DNA of 64,000 nt from Bacillus sp. T33-2 (GTDB lineage: Bacteria; Bacillota; Bacilli; Bacillales; Cytobacillaceae), in NCBI RefSeq assembly GCF_002860205.1, contig NZ_PGVB01000016.1, forward strand, positions 62,001 through 126,000, given 5' to 3'. The notes beneath the pieces are model-generated. The model was not told where the DNA came from. It worked only from the letters and a program-made list of their open reading frames with translations, and searched no databases. How positions within the stretch are numbered: the stretch's first letter is position 1; the number at the start of each line of letters is the position of its first letter. This document shows, piece by piece, positions 34,535-43,880 of this stretch. The translations under genes and the position numbers were made by a program.

Positions 34535-35611
34535 TTGGAGAAAACAGTTATGTGGGATCACATTTATGAACAGGCAGATAGATTAAAAGAATTGCTTTCT
34601 GATAGCCAGGTGAATGATTTTTTAAAGGTATATGATTCAAAACATTTGAAACGAATAATTTTTGTCGCTTCAGGAAGTTCAATAAATGTTACTTTAATCG
34701 CCAAGCGTTTTTTTGAAGAATTATGTGAAATCCAAGTATTATGCTATACCCCATTCGACTTTGTGGGGAACAGTTCGATTATAAAAAGCTTTGAAAGAGA
34801 TTCAACACTGGTTGTGGCAATCTCCCAAACCGGAACAAGCAGCGGAACCGTAAATTCCATTACATATGCAAAAGAATTAGGTTTTAAAGTCCTCTCAATT
34901 ACGGAGAGAAGGGACACTCCAGTCCAGCAGCTGGGCGATTATTATCTGAACTTCCTGTGCGGATTGGAGCCTTGCAACGCTAAAACGAAGGGTGTTAGCA
35001 GTTCGTTAATAATATTAATGCTGCTTGCAATCCATATAGGCGAGGATAAGGCTATTTTGACGAATGAACAATTTCAAGCCTACATGGATGAAATTGCCGC
35101 AAGCATCGAAGACATTCCCAAAACCATCGAAAAAACAGAAAAATGGATCCAAGGGAATAAAGACTGGAGCAAAATTAAACACTTTTATGTCGTAGGTAAT
35201 GGAACGAATTATGGCACTGCGGTGGAAGGAATGCTCAAAATCATGGAGACTCTCTGCATCCCGGCATCCGTCTGCGAATTAGGCGAGTTTTCCCATGGAT
35301 TCCACCGAACCATTAACAACAATAGCAATATTATAACAATTTACACAGAAGAATATGGCTCTGAAGCTATGGTAAAGACCAACGATTTTTTAATGGAAAA
35401 AGCAAAGAGGCTGCTTGTTGTGAATGCTACTGATAAACAGTTGGGTAATGACCATTCTATCCAGGTTGCTAAGCGGCCACTGACAGCATCCTGCATTAAT
35501 ATCAATGTTGTCTTTCAAGTACTCGCAGCCAGCCTTCCAGAAATCAATGGCGATGATCCTAACCGTCCAATGAATGAAGAACTAACTAGAATCGTTCAAA
35601 CTCGAGTGTAG
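34535..35611 (+). CDS. Double-SIS-domain sugar isomerase/deglycase-like protein
   Basis: 358 residues from TTG 34535 (GAGGGGTTGAGGAG upstream; ATG 34550 is an alternative). Two SIS domains: 40-165 (IIFVASGSSINVTLIAKRFF; AISQTGTSSGTVNSI) and 205-335 (FYVVGNGTNYGTAVEG; CELGEFSHG). This is the plan of the isomerase half of glucosamine-6-phosphate synthase and of FrlB/AgaS-type amino-sugar or fructoselysine deglycases. No glutaminase domain is present. It sits between manA and the RpiR/EIIABC/mannosidase genes, so it may act on a phosphorylated amino or ketose sugar from the same diet. Substrate unknown. Confidence 0.75.
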   Translation: MEKTVMWDHIYEQADRLKELLSDSQVNDFLKVYDSKHLKRIIFVASGSSINVTLIAKRFFEELCEIQVLCYTPFDFVGNSSIIKSFERDSTLVVAISQTGTSSGTVNSITYAKELGFKVLSITERRDTPVQQLGDYYLNFLCGLEPCNAKTKGVSSSLIILMLLAIHIGEDKAILTNEQFQAYMDEIAASIEDIPKTIEKTEKWIQGNKDWSKIKHFYVVGNGTNYGTAVEGMLKIMETLCIPASVCELGEFSHGFHRTINNNSNIITIYTEEYGSEAMVKTNDFLMEKAKRLLVVNATDKQLGNDHSIQVAKRPLTASCININVVFQVLAASLPEINGDDPNRPMNEELTRIVQTRV

Positions 35612-35632
35612 CGGTTGCGACTCTCGCAGATA

Positions 35633-35677
35633 AAAGAGAGAGTGGGGGGATTTTAATATCCATCTGCCTCTCTCTTT
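35633..35677 (+). terminator. Long-loop hairpin after the SIS gene
   Basis: AAAGAGAGAG (35633-35642) pairs with CTCTCTCTTT (35668-35677), loop of 25 bases, then CAACTTCCTT. Probably a terminator, possibly serving both convergent frames. Confidence 0.5.
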
Positions 35678-35688
35678 CAACTTCCTTA

Positions 35689-36257
35689 TTACTGAATGTC
35701 CCTGCTGCATTCATAATTAAGGATTACTGCAAGTCCTGCCCCATGCTGAAATTCACCATTTTTTATCAATGTTCTGAGTTCCTGCATACTAAGCTTGTGT
35801 AATTCGATTTGTTCACTGCTTTCCAAATTCTTTTATTAGTCCCCTTGCAGCAAACAGGAATATCTCCTCAGTAGTAGATCCGGGAGATGGATAAAAGCTC
35901 CCTAAGTCCTGCCACTCTCTTGCTGCATACCCGGTCTCCTCCACTAGTTCCTTCTTGGCTGTGTCGATTGGAGTATACCCTTCATCGATCATTCCCGCAG
36001 GAAGCTCCCACTGCCAGCTTTTAATTGCATGTCTGTATTGTTTTAAACATAAAACCTGGTTATCTTGTGTAATCGGAAGCACACAAACGCCTTTTGAAAA
36101 GTTTATAAAAGAAAACTTCTTTTCCTCTCCGTTAGGCACGGTGACATGATCAATTGTTATCGTAAACCGGTCTACTTTTTCCGTGCGTTTTATTAATTTT
36201 CCAGATCAAATTATTTGCCACCTTTAATTGATTGGTCAAAGTAATTTTATCATTCAT
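35689..36257 (-). pseudogene. Nudix hydrolase (ADP-ribose pyrophosphatase-like), broken by two frameshifts
   Basis: Three frames join into one gene of about 189 residues. An ATG at 36257 opens MNDKITLTNQLKVANNLIWK, the middle frame (down to 35813) carries RFTITIDHVTVPNGEEKKFS and the Nudix region, and a third frame carries LESSEQIELHKLSMQELRTL to a stop at 35689. Shifts fall near 36175 and 35815. The Nudix box GX5EX7REUXEEXGU is also eroded (GMIDEGYTPIDTAKKELVEE, then TG): the Glu after GX5 is Tyr and the Arg is Lys. The middle frame alone (35813-36139) would be a truncated enzyme. Confidence 0.75.
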
Positions 36258-36369
36258 GTTAGAAACCTAATGTTAAAATAATATATAAATGATAAGGCAT
36301 TATTTGCTTCAGGCATTTGAACTGAAGGTTTATCGATATGTTTGCAAAAGGATAAGAGGTGGAAATACT

Positions 36370-37113
36370 ATGCTTTTTAATGAGCGGGTTCATAAATTTG
36401 AATATAAATTAAATGATACAGATGACCAAATTATTGAATTTATCAATCAAAATAAACGGGAAGCCGTAAATATGTCAATCCAGTCTTTAGCTGCCTGCTT
36501 GTTCACGGTTCCGAATACCATTACCAGGCTTTCCAAAAAGCTCGGTTACGATGGATTCTCCCAGCTGAAGAACAATCTGAAAGAGGAACTTGCGAAACAA
36601 CAGGGGGTACAGGATGAAGAAGACAGCATGCATTTTAACCTGAACAAAACGTTTAGTTTGATTGATGGGGAGAAGATGGAGTCTGTAGTCAAATTAATTC
36701 TCCAAGCGAAAAAGGTTCTTTTTTTCGGTGTGGGCGATACCGTATCTTTTTGTGAAATGATGGTTCAAAATTTAAGAGTGGCTGGCAAAGAGGCTGATTT
36801 CCATCTGCACCGCCATGAGGCTATATATGAGTTGAACCGGCTTGATGATCATGATCTTCTCTTTCTGATCAGCTTATCCGGTGAAACGCCGCTCGTACTG
36901 GAAATGGCCAATATTGCCCTAAATAAAGGAATAAAAGTCATTTCTGTTACTCATTTTAATCGCAATTCATTAGAAAAAACAGCAGACGTCAGCCTTTACT
37001 GTTATTCTCCCCGAAAGACGCTCAATGGGTATAATATCACGGATCGAACCCCGTTGATGCTTGTTTTGAGGGCCTTGTCAGAATACTACTGGGAGAGGGC
37101 CGACTGTGTATAA
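36370..37113 (+). CDS. RpiR/MurR-family transcriptional regulator
   Basis: 247 residues from ATG 36370 (AAGAGGTGG upstream); a longer in-frame start at 36289 lacks a site. An N-terminal HTH_6 domain at 1-77 (QSLAACLFTVPNTITRLSKK; LGYDGFSQLKNNLKEEL) and a SIS ligand domain at about 110-235 (KKVLFFGVGDTVSFCEM; LISLSGETPLVLEMA). RpiR proteins sense phosphosugars. It is directly upstream of the EIIABC/alpha-mannosidase genes with a cre-like box in between, so it probably regulates them. Confidence 0.82.
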   Translation: MLFNERVHKFEYKLNDTDDQIIEFINQNKREAVNMSIQSLAACLFTVPNTITRLSKKLGYDGFSQLKNNLKEELAKQQGVQDEEDSMHFNLNKTFSLIDGEKMESVVKLILQAKKVLFFGVGDTVSFCEMMVQNLRVAGKEADFHLHRHEAIYELNRLDDHDLLFLISLSGETPLVLEMANIALNKGIKVISVTHFNRNSLEKTADVSLYCYSPRKTLNGYNITDRTPLMLVLRALSEYYWERADCV

Positions 37114-37120
37114 ATACACA

Positions 37121-37134
37121 TGAAAACGCTTTAA
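37121..37134. promoter_or_regulatory. cre-like CcpA site upstream of the EIIABC gene
   Basis: TGAAAACGCTTTAA matches the cre consensus well. It lies about 105 bases before the start of the permease gene, in the spacer after the RpiR gene. Implies carbon catabolite repression of the mannoside genes. Confidence 0.6.
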
Positions 37135-37238
37135 TCCATAATCCTTGTGTAAAAATAAGAAGAAAACGGCTTCTTATTTTTTTTATGTTAAATTTTATTC
37201 ATGAAAGCCCTACCAAAAAGGTAAAGGAGGTTCTTAAG

Positions 37239-39167
37239 ATGTTATTGCAAAACGTTACTTCTCCAGCCTTAATCAGCACAAACCAATCCTTTCAGTCCAA
37301 GGATGAAACGATAAGGTATCTCATTAAAAAACTGGGTGAAGCAGGAAAGCTTCATTCAGAAGAAAGCTTTTATGAAGCTGTGCTTGAAAGGGAGAAATTA
37401 TCTCCAACCGGGTTTGAAGGCGGATTGGCGATTCCACATGGAAAGTCTGCAGCTGTCAAGGAAGCAGCCTTTGCTGTTGCCACGCTACAAAAACCATTAA
37501 GTGACTGGGAAAGCATTGATGCAAATAATCAGGTCGAACTAGTCATTTTGCTTGCCATTCCGGAAAACGAAGGCGGTTCCACCCATCTTTCCTTATTATC
37601 AGAGCTGGTCACAAGACTATCAAATGAACAGTACAAGAATCGGTTATTGAACTCAAAAACAAGTGATGAACTATATCGAAATCTCGACCAGGAAGACGAA
37701 CAGACAATTGTGCCGGAAGTAAAGAGCACGGGTAAAACGGTTCTGGCCATCACAGCGTGTCCTGCAGGGATCGCCCACACTTATATGGCTGCTGAGGCGC
37801 TCGTTAAAGCAGGCAAAGAGCTGGGGGTCGACGTTTTCGTAGAAAAGCAGGGTGCCAATGGAATTGAAGACCGGCATACCAAGGCCCAGCTCAACAAGGC
37901 CGATGCGGTAATCTTTGCTGTCGATGTTGCGGTCAAGAACGAAGAAAGGTATCAACATCTGCCAAAGGTCAAGACTTCGGTGGCTGCTCCACTAAGAAAT
38001 GCAAAAGGACTCCTGGCCGAAGCTTTGCAAAAGGCTGAGAATGCTCCAAAGAGAGTATATACAGGTGCAGTAGAGCCGGAAGAGAGTGACCGCAAGTCCT
38101 TTAAAACAGAAATCAAGGACTCGATACTAACAGGCATTTCGTACATCATTCCCGTAATCGTTGCTGGGGGGATGACGCTGGCGGCGGCCGTGTTGATTGC
38201 ACAAGCCTTTGACCTCCAGGAAATTTACAACACAGAAGGTTCATGGCTGTGGCTGTTAAGGCAATTGGGCGGAACATTATTGGGAACGTTGATGGTTCCG
38301 ATCCTTGCGGGATATATGGCCTACTCGATTGCCGATAAACCGGCTTTAGGGCCAGGTTTTGCAGCCGGTATTGCCGCAAACCTGATTGGCAGCGGATTCC
38401 TGGGCGGTATGCTTGGCGGTATTTTGGCAGGTTACTTCCTGAAGTATTTGAAACAGAGGGTTAAGCCAAAGGGAACATTTGCCGGCTTTATCAGCTTCTG
38501 GCTGTATCCGGTAGTAGGTACGCTTGTTGTTGGCTCCATCATGCTGTTTGTCATCGGCAAACCACTGGCATTCCTGAATCAGGGATTAATCAGCTGGCTC
38601 GAAGGAATGTCCGGAACGAATGCCCTTATTTTAGGAGCGATCATCGGGGCGATGGTGTCCTTTGACCTAGGGGGCCCTGTCAATAAAGCTGCCTATACAT
38701 TCTGTATCGGGGCTATGGCGAGCGGCAACTTTATTCCATATGCCACTTTCGCTTCGGTAAAAATGGTATCCGCCTTCTCGGTTACCGGTGCAACGATCAT
38801 TGGCAAAAAATATTTTAATCAACAAGAACAAGAAGTTGGAAAACAGACGTGGCTGTTAGGCCTGGCCGGCATCACCGAAGGGGCCATCCCGTTCATGATG
38901 AACGACCCGCTCCGCGTCATCCCATCCCTGATTGCCGGATCCGCAATCACCGGTGCAATTGTTTCTTACTTTGATATCGGATTAAATGTACCTGGTGCCG
39001 GAATCTTCTCCCTGGCATTGCTTAAAGGCAAGCCGCTGCTCCTTGCTGGCGGAATTTGGCTCGGTGCTGCTCTGATTGGTGCGTTCGTGTCGATGGTTCT
39101 GTTGATTGCCACACGGAAAAGCAAGCTGAATAAAGAAAATCAAAATTCTCAACGAGCTGCTGCATAA
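37239..39167 (+). CDS. PTS EIIABC permease, fructose/mannosyl-glycerate type (MngA-like)
   Basis: 642 residues from ATG 37239 (AAAGGAGG upstream); the longer start at 37185 reads through that site. Domain order A-B-C: EIIA at 1-150 with His in AIPHGKS, EIIB at about 163-262 with Cys in ITACPAGIAHTYMAAE, EIIC at about 285-630 (ISYIIPVIVAGGMTLAAAVL; FDLGGPVNKAAYTF; ITEGAIPFMMNDPLRVIPS). This order and the following GH38 gene are those of MngA-MngB, the mannosyl-D-glycerate system of E. coli. The true substrate could be another alpha-mannoside. Confidence 0.8.
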   Translation: MLLQNVTSPALISTNQSFQSKDETIRYLIKKLGEAGKLHSEESFYEAVLEREKLSPTGFEGGLAIPHGKSAAVKEAAFAVATLQKPLSDWESIDANNQVELVILLAIPENEGGSTHLSLLSELVTRLSNEQYKNRLLNSKTSDELYRNLDQEDEQTIVPEVKSTGKTVLAITACPAGIAHTYMAAEALVKAGKELGVDVFVEKQGANGIEDRHTKAQLNKADAVIFAVDVAVKNEERYQHLPKVKTSVAAPLRNAKGLLAEALQKAENAPKRVYTGAVEPEESDRKSFKTEIKDSILTGISYIIPVIVAGGMTLAAAVLIAQAFDLQEIYNTEGSWLWLLRQLGGTLLGTLMVPILAGYMAYSIADKPALGPGFAAGIAANLIGSGFLGGMLGGILAGYFLKYLKQRVKPKGTFAGFISFWLYPVVGTLVVGSIMLFVIGKPLAFLNQGLISWLEGMSGTNALILGAIIGAMVSFDLGGPVNKAAYTFCIGAMASGNFIPYATFASVKMVSAFSVTGATIIGKKYFNQQEQEVGKQTWLLGLAGITEGAIPFMMNDPLRVIPSLIAGSAITGAIVSYFDIGLNVPGAGIFSLALLKGKPLLLAGGIWLGAALIGAFVSMVLLIATRKSKLNKENQNSQRAAA

Positions 39168-39222
39168 GCAGCTTGTCCTTTTAACCGGAGATAAAACTAA
39201 TTTACTGATCGGAGGATACATC

Positions 39223-41832
39223 ATGAAAAAAGTTCATATCGTGCCGCATATGCATTGGGATAGAGAGTGGTACTTTTCAACCGAGGAGTCAAGAATCCTT
39301 TTAGTCAACAATATGGAAGAAATCATGGATATGCTTGAGAATGATCCTGACTATCCAAACTATGTATTGGACGGGCAAACCTCGATATTGGAGGATTATT
39401 TTGCTGTTAAACCTGAAAACAAGGACAGAGTAAAAAAGCTTGTCCAGGAGGGTAGGCTGATCATTGGCCCGTGGTATACGCAGACAGATGAAATGGTGGT
39501 TGGCGGGGAGTCGATTGTCCGGAATTTATTGTATGGAATCAAGGATTCCGAAGAGTTCGGAAGCCCGATGCGAATCGGCTATCTTCCTGATTCATTCGGC
39601 CAAACCTCGCAAATGCCGCAGATTTTAAATGGATTTGACATTAAGTATTCCATTTTCTGGCGCGGCACTTCCGAACGCCACGGAACGGATAAAACTGAAT
39701 TCTATTGGGAGTCGGATGAAGGCTCAAGAGTACTTGTTCAATTATTTCCGTTAGGGTATGCGATTGGGAAGTACCTGCCTGAACACGAGGAAAAGCTGCA
39801 GGAACGGATCGATAAATATTTTGCTGTCCTTGACCGCGGGGCTACGACAGACCATATTATTCTTCCAAACGGCCATGACCAGATGCCGATCCAAAAGAAT
39901 ATCTTTACGATCATTGAAAAGTTGCAAAAGCTTTATCCAGACCGTGAATTTTTCTTGAGCAAGTATGAAAATGTCTTCCGGGAAATCGAAAAAAATAACA
40001 GCCTGCCTACCCTGCAAGGTGAATTTTTGGACGGAAAGTATATGCGTGTCCACCGCAGCATTTATTCAACCAGGATGGATATTAAAGCGGCGAATGCGAG
40101 AATTGAAAATAGAATCACCAACGTTTTGGAGCCATTGGCAGCGTTGGCTTATAGCCTGGGCTTTGAATACCACCATGGCCTGATCGAATTGATTTGGAAA
40201 GAAATCATGAAAAACCATGCGCATGACAGCATTGGCTGCTGCTGTTCGGACAAGGTGCATCAGGAAATTTGGAACCGATTCTTCCTCGCTGAGGAAAAAG
40301 TCGACCAGCTGATCAATTTTTATAAACGGAAAATTGTCGATTCAATCGATACAGAATCAAGTGATGATCGCTTGACAGTGTTTAACCTTCTCCCTTATGA
40401 CAGGGCCGAGGTCGTTACGACAACGGTTATCACCAAACTGAAGTCGTTTAAGCTGTTAAATGATCACCTCACTGAAACGGAGTTCGAGGTTCTTGGCAGT
40501 GAAATCATGGATCCTGGCCTGATTGACCGGCAAATCGTCCACTATGGAAATTACGATCCATTTATTAAATATACGGTTCAATTAAAGGACCGGATTCCTG
40601 CATTAGGCTATAAAACGTATTTTGTGGCTGCGGCAGACAATGAAATGACGAATTCCGTCACATCAGCAGACAAAGCAGAAACGGATTATTACGAGATAAC
40701 GGTGAATGAAAACGGGACATTGAATATTTTTGATAAAACGTTGAATAAGATGTTTGATGATGTGCTGTTACTTGAGGATGGCGGGGATGACGGCGATGAG
40801 TATGACTTCTCGCCAGTGCCCGGTGAGACCTTAATCTACAGTGACCAGATTGTTGCAAAAACAGAAATCCGCCAGAACCAATATTCAGCTGTCATTGACA
40901 TCCAGTACACGCTGGAAGTTCCAGGAGATCTTGAAAAACGGCAAGAAAATGTGAAGGACAGCTCAGTGGATATCCATCTTGTGGTAACTGTTCCGAACCA
41001 TTCTCCGATTATTGATGTCAAACTGAACATAGATAATCATGCCAGGGACCATAGGCTGAGAGCGCTGATTCCAACTGGCATTGCATCGAAGTTCTCTGTT
41101 TCCGACAACCAGTTTGGTTATATCAAACGCGATGTTTACGATAAAGCGATGGATGTTTGGGAGCAGGAAAACTGGGACGAGCGTCCGGATTCGATTTATC
41201 CGATGCTGAGCTTTGTGGGCTTGTCGGACGAGGATCATGGTGTGAGCGTTCTGACCAACAGCACAAGAGAGTACGAAATTGTTGGCAAGGATTATGATAC
41301 CATCGCAATTACGCTCTTTAGGGGAGTCGGTTTCCTTGGGAAAGAAGAAATGCTGAGAAGGCCTGGACGGCCATCCGGAATTAAATTGCCAACCCCGGAT
41401 TCCCAAATGCTCGGAAAACTATCATTGCAGTTTGGAATCGTAACGCATAAAGGCTCCGTCTTCGAGGCAAATGTAGGACGGCTTGCGAAGGAGTACTTGA
41501 CCCCAGTAGAGGTGTACAACAAAATTCCTTACGATGCGATGAAGCTGAACAAAGCAGACGTGAAAACACCGGCAAGCTTCAGCTTATTAAAAGAAACCGA
41601 TCCAACAGTTGTGTTAAGCACCCTCAAAAAAGCGGAAAAAGACGAGCGGTTTGTGCTGCGCTTCTATAATCCTGCAGATGAAGAAAAAACAGCTTCATTT
41701 GAGTGGAATCGCTCGATCGGGCAGGCCCATACCGCAAATCTTAACGAAGAACCTGTAGAAGCGCTTGAAGTCAGTGACAATAAAGTGCAAGTGAACGTTA
41801 AAGCCAATCAGGTAAGAAGTATTCTGTTTTAA
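39223..41832 (+). CDS. GH38 alpha-mannosidase (MngB-like)
   Basis: 869 residues, close to E. coli MngB (about 877). No signal peptide, so it acts on the phosphorylated mannoside in the cytoplasm. The N-terminal GH38 domain has the zinc/substrate motif PHMHWDREWYF and the nucleophile Asp in GYLPDSFGQTSQMPQI; HDSIGCCCSDKVH (about 337-349) is the later zinc-ligand region. Mid and C-terminal beta domains follow. Expected reaction: hydrolysis of an imported 6-phospho-mannoside to mannose-6-phosphate, which ManA then isomerises. GATCGGAGG lies before the ATG. A terminator follows. Confidence 0.85.
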   Translation: MKKVHIVPHMHWDREWYFSTEESRILLVNNMEEIMDMLENDPDYPNYVLDGQTSILEDYFAVKPENKDRVKKLVQEGRLIIGPWYTQTDEMVVGGESIVRNLLYGIKDSEEFGSPMRIGYLPDSFGQTSQMPQILNGFDIKYSIFWRGTSERHGTDKTEFYWESDEGSRVLVQLFPLGYAIGKYLPEHEEKLQERIDKYFAVLDRGATTDHIILPNGHDQMPIQKNIFTIIEKLQKLYPDREFFLSKYENVFREIEKNNSLPTLQGEFLDGKYMRVHRSIYSTRMDIKAANARIENRITNVLEPLAALAYSLGFEYHHGLIELIWKEIMKNHAHDSIGCCCSDKVHQEIWNRFFLAEEKVDQLINFYKRKIVDSIDTESSDDRLTVFNLLPYDRAEVVTTTVITKLKSFKLLNDHLTETEFEVLGSEIMDPGLIDRQIVHYGNYDPFIKYTVQLKDRIPALGYKTYFVAAADNEMTNSVTSADKAETDYYEITVNENGTLNIFDKTLNKMFDDVLLLEDGGDDGDEYDFSPVPGETLIYSDQIVAKTEIRQNQYSAVIDIQYTLEVPGDLEKRQENVKDSSVDIHLVVTVPNHSPIIDVKLNIDNHARDHRLRALIPTGIASKFSVSDNQFGYIKRDVYDKAMDVWEQENWDERPDSIYPMLSFVGLSDEDHGVSVLTNSTREYEIVGKDYDTIAITLFRGVGFLGKEEMLRRPGRPSGIKLPTPDSQMLGKLSLQFGIVTHKGSVFEANVGRLAKEYLTPVEVYNKIPYDAMKLNKADVKTPASFSLLKETDPTVVLSTLKKAEKDERFVLRFYNPADEEKTASFEWNRSIGQAHTANLNEEPVEALEVSDNKVQVNVKANQVRSILF

Positions 41833-41906
41833 TTTGACATAGTTACCATGGTTAAAAGTCAGGCACGCTCGAATGTGAAAACACAATTAAAAGCAGGATA
41901 AACCAC

Positions 41907-41938
41907 AGTGCGATTCACTTATGGAATCGCACTTTTTT
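41907..41938 (+). terminator. Rho-independent terminator after the alpha-mannosidase gene
   Basis: AGTGCGATTC (41907-41916), ACTTATG, GAATCGCACT (41924-41933), TTTTTCTTT. Confidence 0.88.
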
Positions 41939-42312
41939 CTTTAGTGTTTAGGAGGATGGAAGTAAATTAAACAGCATGCTCCTAATGTTGTTTTACGGAT
42001 TATTAACTGAAATGTGGATAGCTTGTTTTTTATTTTTGTCTATATTTTGAAGGAGTTTGACTATTGTGTAGCATATAAAATGCATTTTTGGTTCAAAACG
42101 CTATTTTCAGAATTTACTAGTTGTGAGCTATTGATTCATAGTCAAAACCCAAATAAGATAAAGAAAAGTAAGTTATTAATTTTGTATTGGCATTCAGCTT
42201 AGTAATGGTGGTGTTTCCATAAGACGCATTGAGACTATTTACAATGAATTGGAAAAATTATCAGGTGCGTTTTAATATGGAATTAATGATTGATTAAATC
42301 GAGGTGAAACAA
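41939..42312. other. AT-rich spacer before the ROK gene
   Basis: No intact gene. A short open stretch at about 42205-42275 (VSIRRIETIYNELEKLSGAF) looks like a coding remnant without a start. Otherwise nothing recognised. Confidence 0.4.
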
Positions 42313-43197
42313 ATGAGGTTAGCAGCCATTGAAGCGGGTGGGACTAAATTTGTATGTGGAATTGGCGGAGACAATGGAGAGGTTTATGAAAGAGTAAGCT
42401 TTCCGACGACAACACCGGAAGAGACAATGAGCCATGTGATTTCCTTTTTTAAAGGAAAAAATGTCGAAGCCATTGGGGTAGGGTCGTTTGGCCCCATTGA
42501 CCTTGACCGAAACAGCGGCACATATGGATTTATAACCAGCACGCCAAAACCTTATTGGAATAATTTTGATTTTGTTGGAGAGTTAAAGAAGCATTTTCAA
42601 GTTCCAATCGGTTTTGATACCGACGTCAATGCAGCAGCATTGGGCGAAAGCTTGTGGGGGGCTGCGAAAGGGCTTGATAGCTGTATCTATATGACGGTCG
42701 GAACAGGCATCGGAGTCGGTGCTGTTGTCGAAGGAAATCTCCTTCACGGAATGCTGCACCCGGAGATGGGACATATCCTGATGAGCAGGCATCCTGAAGA
42801 CAACTATGAAGGTAATTGTCCGTACCATAAAGACTGTCTCGAAGGAATGGCTGCCGGGCCAGCCATTGAGAAAAGGTGGGGCAGCGCGGGGGCCGAACTG
42901 GCACAGCAACATAAAGTCTGGGAAATTGAAGCTTACTACCTTGCACAAGCGATTACGAACTATATCCTTATCCTGTCCCCCAAAAAAATAATCGTTGGCG
43001 GCGGAGTCATGAAGCAAGAACAGCTTTTTCCGTTAATCCGGGAATATGTACTAAAGAATTTAAACGGGTACGTACAAAGTAACACAATCTTGGAAAATAT
43101 CGATTCTTATATTGTCCCGCCGGGTTTGGGGGATATTGCAGGCCTTGTAGGAGCGCTCGCACTGGCTCGATTAATACTCACAGAAAATCGCTGCTGA
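42313..43197 (+). CDS. ROK-family sugar kinase (fructokinase/mannokinase, GmuE/YdhR-like)
   Basis: 294 residues from ATG 42313; GAGGTG at 42301-42306 is the ribosome binding site, so the GTG at 42304 within it is rejected. ATP loop AAIEAGGTKFVCGIG; catalytic FDTDVNAAALGE; zinc site HPEMGHILMSRHP followed by NCPYHKDCLEG, the GmuE/YdhR pattern. It phosphorylates free fructose or mannose entering the cytoplasm and would complement ManA. Own promoter likely, since it is preceded by a terminator and followed by another. Confidence 0.82.
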   Translation: MRLAAIEAGGTKFVCGIGGDNGEVYERVSFPTTTPEETMSHVISFFKGKNVEAIGVGSFGPIDLDRNSGTYGFITSTPKPYWNNFDFVGELKKHFQVPIGFDTDVNAAALGESLWGAAKGLDSCIYMTVGTGIGVGAVVEGNLLHGMLHPEMGHILMSRHPEDNYEGNCPYHKDCLEGMAAGPAIEKRWGSAGAELAQQHKVWEIEAYYLAQAITNYILILSPKKIIVGGGVMKQEQLFPLIREYVLKNLNGYVQSNTILENIDSYIVPPGLGDIAGLVGALALARLILTENRC

Positions 43198-43220
43198 TAA
43201 ATTCAGTAGCGGTTTTTTTT
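43189..43220 (+). terminator. Rho-independent terminator overlapping the ROK stop
   Basis: CGCTGCTG (43189-43196) pairs with CAGTAGCG (43204-43211, one G-T pair), then a run of T. The left arm includes the last codons. Confidence 0.75.
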
Positions 43221-43880
43221 TATAGCACTTATGGTTGTTAGTAAAATTCAGATGATACAAAGAAATATAATTTGCGGCTGAAACTATTCTTCAATTTCTG
43301 CACTAGTTAAGACTATATATTACAAATCACTCAATGCCCAATCTCGCCACGAGTGCTTTGTACCCCTCTTGTCGTAATCTATTAGACCTATAAAAACTAA
43401 GCTATTTGAAAATACCGCAGCTATTAGACAATATATAACTGTATCCAGACGAATTCTTTGAAGATTTTCTCCTCTTTTTTACCTATTTTTCGGAGGAATT
43501 ATTCATAAAATCAGAAAATTATGTTAATATTTAATAAAGCAAACTTTGTAAAAAATAATGTTAAAAATCTCGTTTGTGTAGCATATTGATGTTCGTGTAA
43601 TTGATTAACTATGCAGATTAAAGTTATTTAACCCAGCTTATTTACCTTTTATTGAAAGCGCTTCAATTATCATTCCCTTTAGAACTCCTCTTGTTGTACT
43701 TCATGTGTTCCATTTCAATTTGATATCCCAAACAACTCTTTCAGCTGCTTATCAAACACATAGTAAAGAAAGCCGCACCGTGATGTTAGATTTAAAACTA
43801 CTTTTTGTACAGGTAATTAAGGAGGTGATGCCTTAATAATTTGGTCTGGTGTAACAATTAAATAATTTTGGAGGTGTAGG
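43221..43880. other. Long spacer before the glycan locus
   Basis: No gene. At 43333-43398 the minus strand keeps an open tail (RLRQEGYKALVARLGIE) that looks like the end of a lost gene. At 43651-43667 ATTGAAAGCGCTTCAAT is cre-like but one base short of the usual spacing. The start of the GHL10 gene has a good GGAGGTG at about 43870. A promoter for the glycan locus should lie here. Confidence 0.4.

Noticed and set aside
42583-43017. 144-codon minus-strand frame inside the ROK kinase gene
   Set aside because: Antisense shadow of a strongly supported gene; no ribosome binding site or recognisable motif.
43651-43667. cre-like sequence ATTGAAAGCGCTTCAAT
   Set aside because: One base short of the normal 14-base spacing and far from the GHL10 start; kept only as a note.
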